Source of the DNA: an uncultured Pelagibacteraceae bacterium
GTDB lineage: Bacteria; Pseudomonadota; Alphaproteobacteria; Pelagibacterales; Pelagibacteraceae
Direction of reading: 5' to 3'
Length of the DNA: 64,000 nucleotides
Assembly: GCA_902555435.1 (NCBI GenBank)
Contig: CACDRL010000004.1
Location: 33,782-97,781, forward strand
Positions 24,116-32,548 of the stretch are shown piece by piece. The notes beneath the pieces were generated by a model. That model was not told the DNA's origin. It saw only the letters and a list, made by a program, of their open reading frames with translations, and did not search any database. Position 1 is the first letter of the stretch. Every line of letters starts with the position of its first letter. The position numbers were made by a program, and so were the translations under genes.

Positions 24116-25725
24116 TAATGCTCTAGTATCATGTCAGCACCTTTTTCTGCAATCATTATTGTAGGTGCATTAGTGTTTCCAGAGGTTATATTGGGCATTA
24201 TAGAGGCATCTATTACCCTAAGATTATCAATACCTCTTACTTTTAGTTTTTCATCAACAACTGACATTTCATCCTGACCCATTTTACACGTTCCAACCGG
24301 GTGAAATATTGTCTGAGTAAAATTTGAACCTTCTTTTACTAATTCCTCATCATCAGTTATATGAACACCTGGTCTATATTCTTCTGGTTCATATTTTTTA
24401 AAAGTCTCTGTCTCTAGCATAATTTTACGAATTATTTTTAAACCAGTTGCTGCAACTTTTCTGTCCTCGTCAGTTGATAAATAATTCATTTTAATTTTTG
24501 GATAAACTCTACTGTCAGAGCTAACTATATTTATTTCACCTCGGCTTGTGGGTCTAATATTTGCGACAGTAGGAGTTATTCCTTCAAAATCATGCATAGG
24601 GGTTACTCCTAATATATCAGTACTTACTGGTGAAACGTGAAACTGTAAATTTGGAGTTGCTCTAGATGGATCGCTTTTAACAAAACCACAAACCTGACTT
24701 GCACCCATAGTAACAGGCCCACTTTGGTTAAAAATATACTCAAGTCCCATCATAAACCTACCAAATAAACTTTCGACTTTTCTATTTAAAGATTTTAAAT
24801 TTTTTACTTTGTAAACTGGCCTAAACATTAAATGATCCTGCAAATTCATCCCTACACCATTAGACTCATGCACTATATTAATACCAAGTTTTTTTAGTTT
24901 TTCTTTATTTCCTATGCCTGATACTTGAAGAATATGGGGCGAACCAATAGCACCAGCAGATAAAATTATTTCTTTATTAGCTTTTACTTCAACAAGCTTA
25001 TCACCTTTATAATAACTAGCGCCAATAGCTTTCTTTCCTTCAAAATTTATTTTTTGTACGTGAGCTTTTACAACAATCTTTAGATTTGACCTCTTTTTTA
25101 CTGGATTTAAATATCCTTTTGCAGCACTACATCTTAACTTTAAACCAGTTTTATTAAAACTTGTTGTAAATTGAAAAAAACCTACACCAGTATTATCTCC
25201 AGTATTAAAATCATTTGTTTTTGGTATTCCATATTCTTCAGCAGCATTTTGAAATTCATCAAGTAGCTTTAAATTAATTTTTTTATTTGCTACTGTAATT
25301 GGACCACTGTCATTATGAAACTCACCTTTACCTAATTCATTATTTTCTGATTTTAAAAAATAGGGCAGAACATCATTCCAACCCCAGCCTGTATTACCTA
25401 ACTGGCGCCAAATATTATAATCCTCACTTTGTCCTCTTATCCACAAAAGGCCATTGATAGAGGAACTTCCTCCAAGAGTTTTACCTCTTGGATATCTAAT
25501 CGATCTATTATTCATTTTTTCATCAGGTTCAGTTTTAAAACACCAATCTACTTTTGGATTATGCATCGTTTTAAAGTAACCAACTGGAATATGGATCCAT
25601 GGATATGTATCCTTACCACCAGCTTCAAGAAGCAAAACTTTATTTTTAGGATTTGCAGACAGTCTATTTGCCAGAACACAACCAGCTGATCCCCCACCAA
25701 GAATTATATAATCAAAGATTTCCAT
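24115..25725 (-). CDS. GMC family oxidoreductase (choline/alcohol dehydrogenase-like)
   Basis: A 536-residue FAD enzyme. The N-terminal FAD motif is LGGGSAGCVLANRLS (8-22), followed by GGSSSINGLLWIRGQ (about 84-98), the GMC signature 1 region, and SAGAIGSPHILQVSGIG (about 256-272), GMC signature 2. The active-site histidine lies in FHPVGTCKMG (about 476-485) and the partner in NTNAPTIMIAEK near the C-terminus. Closest in pattern to choline dehydrogenase BetA and aliphatic alcohol dehydrogenases. No betaine aldehyde dehydrogenase is adjacent, so choline is uncertain. First gene of the leftward run GMC-TerC-SDR-peptidase. Confidence 0.88.
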   Translation of the reverse strand: MEIFDYIILGGGSAGCVLANRLSANPKNKVLLLEAGGKDTYPWIHIPVGYFKTMHNPKVDWCFKTEPDEKMNNRSIRYPRGKTLGGSSSINGLLWIRGQSEDYNIWRQLGNTGWGWNDVLPYFLKSENNELGKGEFHNDSGPITVANKKINLKLLDEFQNAAEEYGIPKTNDFNTGDNTGVGFFQFTTSFNKTGLKLRCSAAKGYLNPVKKRSNLKIVVKAHVQKINFEGKKAIGASYYKGDKLVEVKANKEIILSAGAIGSPHILQVSGIGNKEKLKKLGINIVHESNGVGMNLQDHLMFRPVYKVKNLKSLNRKVESLFGRFMMGLEYIFNQSGPVTMGASQVCGFVKSDPSRATPNLQFHVSPVSTDILGVTPMHDFEGITPTVANIRPTSRGEINIVSSDSRVYPKIKMNYLSTDEDRKVAATGLKIIRKIMLETETFKKYEPEEYRPGVHITDDEELVKEGSNFTQTIFHPVGTCKMGQDEMSVVDEKLKVRGIDNLRVIDASIMPNITSGNTNAPTIMIAEKGADMILEH

Positions 25726-25759
25726 TTCAATTTCTTATAAAGTAAAAAAATTAAATAAT

Positions 25760-26578
25760 CTATGAATTCAATAAATTTAAAAATTTTTTAAATTCTTGGT
25801 TGCTTATACTTACTGATTGTTTTTTTTGAGGGAATTTTCCACTTAATGCATCTTTTTTAAAAGCTTTTAATGCTTTTAATCTTTCAATATTTACTTGTTG
25901 TTTGAGTTTTAATAAATTTCCATATGCTTTTGCATGTCTAGGGGGAATTAGATTATCTCCACAAATATCTTCCATAAACAAATATATAACATCAGTTTTT
26001 TTACCTGAACCCATAGACACAGTTATCATGCTTGTTCTATCTGAAATTTCTTTCATTACATTTTCTGGTATAACTTCACCTTCTACCGCGAAGGCTCCTG
26101 CATTTTCTAAATCTTTGAATTTTTGGAAAAGTTCATGAGCTTCTTTTGGTGTTTTGCCGATAGCTCTTAAACCACCAAACCAAGATGATTTTCTTGGTAC
26201 TAAACCAAGATGACCCATTACAGGAATATCTTCATTAGATAACATTTCTATAACTTCAGTGTTTCTCGGAGTAAAAATTGCGTCAGCTCCATTTTCTAAT
26301 GCTTTAAACGCACCTTTTAAAATTTCTTCTTTAGTAACAAATTCCTCCCAAAATAATGACGCTGTTAAGAATAAATTATTTGAACCTTTTCTAACTTCAA
26401 TAATATTTTTTGCATTTGCAACAATCATATCAATACCAGCTTCTTCTGCTGCAAAGGCTTCATCAAATGTATTTGCTCTAACTTGAGTAAATTTTTTTTT
26501 TCCTTTCAAAGATTTAAGATCAGCAACTGTGAGATTTCTTTGTGTAGGTTTGGCTGACCAAGTATAAATATTTTTCAT
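25760..26578 (-). CDS. Divergent PanB-like (ketopantoate hydroxymethyltransferase fold) protein
   Basis: A 272-residue TIM-barrel protein of the PanB/PEP-mutase type. Matches to PanB are the opening TVADLKSLKGKKKF, VMGHLGLVPR at about 119-128 and AFAVEGEVIPENVMKEI at about 157-173 with the general-base type Glu. However, the metal-binding GDS of true PanB is replaced by ANAK (about 53-56), the DLPF-type strand reads LTASLFW and the Glu of the third ligand site lies in a FTPRN context, so the metal ligands appear lost. It is therefore a paralogue with a different or unknown reaction, not a safe pantothenate enzyme. Divergent from the PhyH gene. Confidence 0.65.
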   Translation of the reverse strand: MKNIYTWSAKPTQRNLTVADLKSLKGKKKFTQVRANTFDEAFAAEEAGIDMIVANAKNIIEVRKGSNNLFLTASLFWEEFVTKEEILKGAFKALENGADAIFTPRNTEVIEMLSNEDIPVMGHLGLVPRKSSWFGGLRAIGKTPKEAHELFQKFKDLENAGAFAVEGEVIPENVMKEISDRTSMITVSMGSGKKTDVIYLFMEDICGDNLIPPRHAKAYGNLLKLKQQVNIERLKALKAFKKDALSGKFPQKKQSVSISNQEFKKFLNLLNS

Positions 26579-26636
26579 TTTGAATTATTAGAAAAAAATA
26601 AATATAGACTTTATATATATTTATTAAACTTAAAAT

Positions 26637-26665
26637 TTGACAATAAAACAAATATTCAATATGTT
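26637..26665 (+). promoter_or_regulatory. Promoter of the PhyH-BVMO unit, possibly leaderless
   Basis: A perfect TTGACA at 26637-26642 is followed after exactly 17 bases by TATGTT at 26660-26665 (4 of 6). The expected transcription start, 6-7 bases after the -10, falls at 26671-26672, that is on the ATG of the next gene (26671). The transcript would thus have no leader, and no ribosome site is visible in front of the ATG. Eye-based call. Confidence 0.5.
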
Positions 26666-26670
26666 TTATT

Positions 26671-27432
26671 ATGCTTTCGGTTGATCAAATTAAGACATAC
26701 AACAATGATGGTTTAGTAAAAAGCTCAACTCAATTATCCTCTGATAAAATAAAAGATTTAAATTCAGCCTTAGATAAATATCTTGAAGATCATAAAGGTG
26801 AAAATAATGAATTTGTCAGTGGTTTGTATGAGAGAGACGGTAAATTTTTGGAATTTGCAATGTATCCAGAAATTATACAAGAGGTTAAGCAATTAATCGG
26901 AGAAGATATAATTCTTTGGGGGTCATCATTATTTTGTAAAAAAGAAAAAAATGGCAAAGAAACACCTTGGCACCAAGATGGTGAATACTGGCCTATAAAA
27001 CCATTGGAGTCAGTAACTGTTTGGTTATCAATTGATGAAGTTACAGAAGAAAATGGTCCACTACAATATATACCAGGCTCACATTTAGATAAAAAGTTAG
27101 CTGAGCACAATACACTAGAGTCTACGAATGTTACCTTGAATCAAACTTTAAAAAATATTGATGAAATTAAAGACCAAGCAAAATCAGTTCATCTAAAGCC
27201 AGGAATGTTCTCAATGCATGATGTTTATTTATTTCATGGATCCAGAGCAAATAATTCTGGAAAAAGAAGAGCGGGACTTACGTATAGATATATGCCAGCT
27301 ACATCTTTTTTTGATCATGTGGGTGCAAAAACCATAGAAGACAAAGTAGGTTATTCACTTCAAAGAGAGTTACATTTACTCAGTGGTAAAAATAAAGGTG
27401 GAAGTAAAATTTTTAAAAACCACACAATTTAA
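26671..27432 (+). CDS. Phytanoyl-CoA dioxygenase (PhyH) family oxygenase
   Basis: A 253-residue non-haem Fe(II)/2-oxoglutarate oxygenase. The facial triad is His101 and Asp103 in PWHQDGEYW and His189 in YLFHGSRANNS, and the 2-oxoglutarate-binding Arg is probably Arg200 in KRRAGLTYRYM. The middle block VTVWLSIDEVTEENGPLQYIPGSH (about 116-138, in two parts) is the double-stranded beta-helix pattern typical of PhyH proteins acting on small molecules. Substrate unknown. Followed after 8 bases by a flavin monooxygenase, implying a short oxidative pathway. The start coincides with the predicted transcription start. Confidence 0.88.
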   Translation: MLSVDQIKTYNNDGLVKSSTQLSSDKIKDLNSALDKYLEDHKGENNEFVSGLYERDGKFLEFAMYPEIIQEVKQLIGEDIILWGSSLFCKKEKNGKETPWHQDGEYWPIKPLESVTVWLSIDEVTEENGPLQYIPGSHLDKKLAEHNTLESTNVTLNQTLKNIDEIKDQAKSVHLKPGMFSMHDVYLFHGSRANNSGKRRAGLTYRYMPATSFFDHVGAKTIEDKVGYSLQRELHLLSGKNKGGSKIFKNHTI

Positions 27433-27440
27433 TTAAAAAT

Positions 27441-29039
27441 TTGTATTTAGACGCAATAATTATAGGAGCAGGTTTTTCTGGCCTTTATCAATTACATAAA
27501 TGTAGAGATCAATTAGGTTTAAAAACTCTTGTTATTGAAGAAGGTAAGGACATAGGAGGGACTTGGTATTGGAATAAATATCCGGGATCGAGATGTGATA
27601 CAGAGAGCCATATTTATTGCTATACTTTTTCTGAAGAAATTTACAAAAATTGGAAATGGAAAGAAAGATATCCTAATCAAAAAGAAATCCTCAGTTATCT
27701 TAAATATGTAGAGAAAAAGCTTAGCTTAAGAAAAAATATAATTTTTAACAATAAGGTCATTTCAGCTGATTATTTAGATAAAAAAAATTTATGGAGAGTA
27801 AAAACAAATAAAAAAAAAGTATTTTATTGCAAATATTTAATAAGTGCAGTTGGATCATTATCTGCAGCAAATGTACCAAATATTAAGGGCATTAAAAGTT
27901 TTAAAGGAGAGTGGTATCACAGTGGAAGATGGCCAGATAAAAAAATAAGTTTTAAAAATCAAAAAGTTGCACAAATTGGAACAGGATCAAGTGGAATACA
28001 AATTGCCCCAGTTGTAGCAAAATCTGCAAAATCACTCACAATATTTCAAAGGACACCAAATTATAGTGTTCCAGCAAGAAACAGAAAACTTACAAAAACA
28101 TTTATTAAAAATACTAAAAAAAATTACAAACAAATTAAAAATCTACTTACAAAGACACCTGGTGGTCATGCATTTAAATTTTCGAAAAAATCTATTTTTG
28201 ATTTTAATGAGAGTAAAAGATTAAAAATTTTAGAAAAAGCATGGCTAAATGGAGGTTTATCATTTAGGGCATGTTTTAGCGATATAACTAAAAAATTAAA
28301 TGCCAACAAAATAGCCTCAAACTATATAAAACAAAAAATAATAAATATTGTTCAAGACAAAGAAATTGCAAAAAAACTTACAGATTTTGGTCATCCATTT
28401 ACTTCAAAAAGACCAACTTTAAATACAGATTATTTTGAAACATTTAATAGAAAAAATGTTCGTTTAATTGATTTAAAAGAAAATCCAATAGTCAAGATTA
28501 CAAAAAATGGGATAAAGACAAATAATGAGGAATTAAAATTTGATAAAATAATTTTTGCAACAGGCTATGATGCGCTTTCAGGTCCTATTTTGTCTTTAAA
28601 TTTGACTGGTAGAAAAAATATTAAATTAAACAAATATTGGAAAAATGGTCCGACAACATATTTAGGCTTAATGATACCAAATTTTCCAAATTTTTTTATC
28701 ATATCTGGACCTGGTAGTCCTTCAGTATTAACTAATGTTCCTGCACAAATTCAACAGCATGTAGAATGGATATCTGAATTTATTAAATATTTAGAAAAAT
28801 CAAATAGTCTTTCAGTTGAACCTGAAGCTAAAAAAGCTGAAAATTGGGTTAAAAAAATAAATACATTAGCCAATAAATCTCTTTTTATGAAAGCAAAAAA
28901 TTCTTGGTATAAGGGTGATAATATTCCAGGTAAACCAAAAACTTTTATACCTTATCCAGCAGGATTGCCTCAGTATAGAAAAATCTGTAATAAAGTTAAA
29001 AAAAAAATGTATAAGGGTTTTAATATATCTCATAAATGA
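27441..29039 (+). CDS. Flavin monooxygenase, Baeyer-Villiger type
   Basis: A 532-residue class B flavoprotein monooxygenase using FAD and NADPH. It has GAGFSG at 9-14 (FAD), GGTWYWNKYPGSRCD at 39-53, the Baeyer-Villiger fingerprint FKGEWYHSGRWP at 154-165 (consensus F-x-G-x-x-x-H-x-x-x-W-P), GTGSSG at 180-185 (NADPH) and FATGYDALSG in the C-terminal half. It would insert oxygen next to a ketone or oxidise heteroatoms such as S or N. The start is TTG at 27441, 8 bases after the PhyH stop; there is no in-frame ATG before the FAD motif. The stop overlaps the next start (ATGA). Confidence 0.88.
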   Translation: MYLDAIIIGAGFSGLYQLHKCRDQLGLKTLVIEEGKDIGGTWYWNKYPGSRCDTESHIYCYTFSEEIYKNWKWKERYPNQKEILSYLKYVEKKLSLRKNIIFNNKVISADYLDKKNLWRVKTNKKKVFYCKYLISAVGSLSAANVPNIKGIKSFKGEWYHSGRWPDKKISFKNQKVAQIGTGSSGIQIAPVVAKSAKSLTIFQRTPNYSVPARNRKLTKTFIKNTKKNYKQIKNLLTKTPGGHAFKFSKKSIFDFNESKRLKILEKAWLNGGLSFRACFSDITKKLNANKIASNYIKQKIINIVQDKEIAKKLTDFGHPFTSKRPTLNTDYFETFNRKNVRLIDLKENPIVKITKNGIKTNNEELKFDKIIFATGYDALSGPILSLNLTGRKNIKLNKYWKNGPTTYLGLMIPNFPNFFIISGPGSPSVLTNVPAQIQQHVEWISEFIKYLEKSNSLSVEPEAKKAENWVKKINTLANKSLFMKAKNSWYKGDNIPGKPKTFIPYPAGLPQYRKICNKVKKKMYKGFNISHK

Positions 29040-29779
29040 AAAAAATTTTTGTAATAATTATTTTAACACTTTTTAAAATTAACTTTCTTTTAGCAGAAAA
29101 TATTGAAATCATTAATGATACTAAAGGAAATGGTTTAAAAGTTGTAAATCATTCTTGGGTAAAAATTGAATACACAGGTTCTTTTGAAGATGGAACAGTC
29201 TTTGACACTAATGTTGGTAAAGACAAACCATTAGTTTTTCAAATAGGAATGAAAGAAGTTATTCCAGGGTTTGAGCAAGGAATAGTGGGAGCAAACAAAG
29301 GTTCTAAAAGAAAAATTAAAATACCTTCAATGCTTGCATATGGCGAAAAGGGTGCAGGCGAATTAATCCCACCAAATTCAAACTTGATCTTTGAATTTAA
29401 AATTCTAGATGTTTTGAGTCCTAATTATGAAAAAATTGATAGTGAAAAACTAGAAAATTTAATTAATGAAAATGCAGTGGCATTAGATATTAGGCTTGAT
29501 AATCAATGGAAAAAGACAGGTGTAATTAAAGGTTCATTTCAAGAAACAGCATTTGATATTAATGGTAAATTCAATGTTTATTTAATGGATAAAGTTAGGG
29601 CCTTAGCAGGTGCTGAGTCTCAAGGAATTGAATTGATTTTTATAAGTCATGACGGAAAAACTGCTGAAATTTTAGGTAATGCATTTGCTGAAGATTTAGG
29701 TTTTACAAATGTGTATGTTCTTGATGGAGGAATTCAATCTTGGATAAAAAGCAATAAACCGCTTGTAAGTTATAATTAG
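29036..29779 (+). CDS. Exported FKBP-type peptidyl-prolyl isomerase fused to a rhodanese-like domain
   Basis: A 247-residue two-domain protein. Residues 1-20 form a signal peptide (hydrophobic core, cleavage after LLAE or nearby). Residues about 30-125 are an FKBP domain with VKIEYTGSFEDGTVFDTN, VIPGFEQGIVG and AYGEKGAGELIPPNS, matching the conserved FKBP active-site residues. Residues about 130-245 are a rhodanese fold with ALDIR, and VYVLDGGIQSW at the end. The position of the catalytic Cys (family CRSG) reads SHDG, so thiosulfate sulfurtransferase activity is unlikely. It overlaps the BVMO stop by 4 bases. A periplasmic folding factor with a binding-only rhodanese domain is the simplest reading. 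Confidence 0.85.
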   Translation: MKKIFVIIILTLFKINFLLAENIEIINDTKGNGLKVVNHSWVKIEYTGSFEDGTVFDTNVGKDKPLVFQIGMKEVIPGFEQGIVGANKGSKRKIKIPSMLAYGEKGAGELIPPNSNLIFEFKILDVLSPNYEKIDSEKLENLINENAVALDIRLDNQWKKTGVIKGSFQETAFDINGKFNVYLMDKVRALAGAESQGIELIFISHDGKTAEILGNAFAEDLGFTNVYVLDGGIQSWIKSNKPLVSYN

Positions 29780-30171
29780 TTTTTATTTTTAATTCTTTGG
29801 CTCTGTATCTTTTTGATACGTATTTCTTCCTGAAATAAATCAATTACACGATAATCATTTTCAATCACTTTATTAATTTTACGTTTCTTATTATTTCCCC
29901 AATCGTTTATAGCTTCAATTATGTAAGCACTGGATTTACCAAAATCAGTTAAAATATAATCATTTATTTTATTATTAATCCTTTTTTTTATTAGAGTGTC
30001 ATTTTCCAAATTTCTCAATTCTCTAATTAACATTCTCGCAGTAATTCCATCTAAATTGTTCTTTAATTCAGAAAATCTTCTAGATCCTATATGTAATTCA
30101 GCTAAAATTTTAATTTTCCATTTTCCTCCTATTAATTTTAAAAAGTTGTTAATACTCTCAAATTTAATCAT
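29776..30171 (-). CDS. HxlR family winged-helix transcriptional regulator
   Basis: A 131-residue DNA-binding protein. It carries the HxlR pattern: LIGGKWKIKILAEL at about 13-26, RRFSELKNNLDGITARML at about 31-48 and the recognition-helix and wing region LRELRNLENDTLIKKRI, ending YILTDFGKS. The usual N-terminal Cys used in redox or aldehyde sensing by some members is absent (MIKFESINNFLKL). Its stop overlaps the FKBP-rhodanese stop by 4 bases and its start faces the SDR-ALDH-TRAP operon across 86 bases, making it the obvious candidate local regulator for that operon or itself. Confidence 0.85.
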   Translation of the reverse strand: MIKFESINNFLKLIGGKWKIKILAELHIGSRRFSELKNNLDGITARMLIRELRNLENDTLIKKRINNKINDYILTDFGKSSAYIIEAINDWGNNKKRKINKVIENDYRVIDLFQEEIRIKKIQSQRIKNKN

Positions 30172-30257
30172 AGTATCAAAAGTATACCTATTTTTTTGAG
30201 CTTAAAAACAATAATTTTTTTTTGTATTTAATCATGAAATAATATTTAGTAATAAAA

Positions 30258-31028
30258 ATGAAATTAAAAAATAAAGTTGCAATTGTTACAGGTGGAGGAA
30301 AAGGTATAGGAGAAGAAATTTCCTTAGGCCTTGCCAAAGAGGGAGCTAAAGTTGTTGTTGCAGATTTAGATAAAGAAAACTCTTCTAATGTTGTTAAAGA
30401 AATCGTAAAAAATAATGGTGATGCAATTTACGTAGAAACTGATGTTTCAAACGAAGCAAGTGTTAAAAATTTGATATCAGAAACAATTAATAGATTTGAT
30501 CAAATAGATATATTGATTAATAACGCTGGGATAAGACATGTTAAAAAACTTGAAAATCATGACTTAAGTGATTGGGATGACATGATTTCTGTTAATCTTA
30601 CTGGACCATATATTTGTTGTCAGGCAGTAATACCTGAGATGAAAAAAATAGGTAAAGGTAAAATTATAAATTTTGGTTCGATCGCTAGTTTTATGGGGAG
30701 ACCTGATCGTGTAGGATATGTTGCAGCCAAAAGTGGAATACTGGGTTTAACCAGAGCTCTTGCTATAGATTTGAAAGGATCAAATATAAATGTCAATACA
30801 ATTTGTCCAGGTCTAATATCTACACCATTTAATAAAAAATATGCAGAAGACCCAACTCATGGTGAGCAATGGGGAAAAGAAACAATTGTTGGTAGGTGGG
30901 GACTACCATCTGATATAGTTGGCGCAGCAATTTTTTTATCTTCTAATGAATCTGATTTTATTAATGGATCGGAGATTAAAATTGATGGTGGTTGGTTAGC
31001 TGCTAAAACAAGAGAAGGTGAATTGTAA
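30258..31028 (+). CDS. Short-chain dehydrogenase/reductase
   Basis: A 256-residue classical SDR with TGGGKGIG at 11-18, an acidic residue after the second strand (VVADLDKE), favouring NAD(H), NNAGI at about 90-94, Ser in FGSIASF (about 142), and Tyr and Lys in YVAAKSG (about 155-159). It ends with NGSEIKIDGGWLAAK. It resembles sugar or hydroxy acid dehydrogenases. First gene of a catabolic unit; the aldehyde dehydrogenase starts 2 bases later. Preceded by a short AT-rich spacer facing the HxlR gene. Confidence 0.9.
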   Translation: MKLKNKVAIVTGGGKGIGEEISLGLAKEGAKVVVADLDKENSSNVVKEIVKNNGDAIYVETDVSNEASVKNLISETINRFDQIDILINNAGIRHVKKLENHDLSDWDDMISVNLTGPYICCQAVIPEMKKIGKGKIINFGSIASFMGRPDRVGYVAAKSGILGLTRALAIDLKGSNINVNTICPGLISTPFNKKYAEDPTHGEQWGKETIVGRWGLPSDIVGAAIFLSSNESDFINGSEIKIDGGWLAAKTREGEL

Positions 31029-31030
31029 TT

Positions 31031-32548
31031 ATGAGTGATTTTTTAAGTAATTTCGAAAAAGCAAACAAAAATGCAAAAAGATTATCAAATAAAATTTTAA
31101 TAGACGGTAAATTAATCTCATCATCAACTAATAATAAAATTAATGTAATAAATCCAAGCACAGGAGAAAATATAGGTGAAGCTCCCCAATGCAATAAGGT
31201 TGAAGTTAATCTTGCAGTAAAATCTTCTCTAAATGCTTTTAAAGAATGGAAGAAAGTACCAGCAAGAGAAAGAGGAAGATTGGTAGAATTAGGTGCTAGA
31301 AAACTTGAGCAAAGAAGAGATGAGATTGAAACTTTACTAGCTCTGGACACAGGGAACGCTTTAAGAACACAAGCTAAACCAGAAACTTCCGCCTCAATTG
31401 AATTAACTAGGATGTTTGCTGGTTTATCTGGAGAGATTAAAGGTGAGAATTATCCTCCAAATATTGCAAATACTTTACACTACACAACAAGAGATCCAAT
31501 TGGAGTTGTTTGTGCTATCGTTCCTTGGAATGCTCCTTTATTTTTAACTGTTGCAAAGATAGCTCCAGCAATTGTAGCTGGTAATACTGTTGTTTTAAAG
31601 ACAGCTGAACAAGCACCTTTTTGTGCATTACTATTAGCAGAGATTTTTCAACAAGAACTTCCTCCAGGAGTTTTAAATGTTATTTCTGGATACGGAGAAG
31701 AATGCGGAGAGCCACTTTTGTCTCATCCCGATGTAAGAAAAATTACTTTCACTGGTTCATTTAATGTTGGTAAAATTATTGCTCAAAAAGCAGCTCCAAA
31801 ACTTTGTCCGGTAACATTAGAACTCGGTGGAAAAAATCCTAATATAATCATGAGCGATGCAGATCTTGATATTGCTATACCTGGCGTAATCGATGGTATG
31901 AGATATACCAGACAAGGACAAGCATGTACCGCTGGCTCAAGAGTTTATATACAAGAAAAAATTTATGAAAAAGTTTTAGATGGCGTTGTTGATAGATTAA
32001 AAAATCTTGAAATGGGAAATGCTTTAGATGAAAATTCAGATGTAGGAGCAATAATTTCAGAGGATCAATTGAAAAGAACATTACATTATATGAATATTGC
32101 AAAAGAAAACTCATCAACAAAAGTTCTACATGGAGGTAATCAAAAAAAAGGTGGTGAATACAAAGAAGGTTTTTTTTATGAACCTACTTTATTGTCGGGG
32201 GTTCCAGTAAAGTCGCCTGTGTGTCAGGAAGAAATATTTGGTCCAGTTGCTTGTGCAATTCCATTTAAATCATTTGACGAAGTTATTGAGAGTGCAAATG
32301 ATACTCCTTTTGGATTGTCAGCAGTTTTATGGACACAAAATCTATCAAGAGCACTTCAATTTGTTGAGGAAATAGATGCAGGTTTTGTTCAAGTTAATCA
32401 ATGTGTAGCTCCAAGAGCAAATGTTTCTTATGGTGGATTAAAAATGAGTGGTCTTGGAAAAGAATATGCATTTGATAGTATGATCAATCATTTCACCCAA
32501 AGTAAAACAGTATTAATTAATAGAGGGAGTTCAAATATAGATGAGTAA
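31031..32548 (+). CDS. NAD(P)-dependent aldehyde dehydrogenase
   Basis: A 505-residue ALDH superfamily enzyme. The catalytic Cys299 lies in GQACTAGSR, the general base Glu264 in LELGGKNPN, the cofactor Asn in PWNAPL (165-170), the Lys in VLKTAEQAP (about 190) and the Rossmann loop FTGSFNVGKII at 240-250. The pattern is that of betaine-aldehyde/gamma-aminobutyraldehyde-type enzymes. Coupled with the SDR upstream (2-base gap) and overlapping the hydroxyacid dehydrogenase by 8 bases, it probably oxidises the aldehyde produced in the same pathway to an acid. Substrate not identified. Confidence 0.93.
   Translation: MSDFLSNFEKANKNAKRLSNKILIDGKLISSSTNNKINVINPSTGENIGEAPQCNKVEVNLAVKSSLNAFKEWKKVPARERGRLVELGARKLEQRRDEIETLLALDTGNALRTQAKPETSASIELTRMFAGLSGEIKGENYPPNIANTLHYTTRDPIGVVCAIVPWNAPLFLTVAKIAPAIVAGNTVVLKTAEQAPFCALLLAEIFQQELPPGVLNVISGYGEECGEPLLSHPDVRKITFTGSFNVGKIIAQKAAPKLCPVTLELGGKNPNIIMSDADLDIAIPGVIDGMRYTRQGQACTAGSRVYIQEKIYEKVLDGVVDRLKNLEMGNALDENSDVGAIISEDQLKRTLHYMNIAKENSSTKVLHGGNQKKGGEYKEGFFYEPTLLSGVPVKSPVCQEEIFGPVACAIPFKSFDEVIESANDTPFGLSAVLWTQNLSRALQFVEEIDAGFVQVNQCVAPRANVSYGGLKMSGLGKEYAFDSMINHFTQSKTVLINRGSSNIDE

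Noticed and set aside
31003..31350. Reverse 115-residue frame inside the aldehyde dehydrogenase gene
   Set aside because: Fully antisense to the conserved N-terminal ALDH domain; low-information Ser/Leu-rich sequence typical of shadows.
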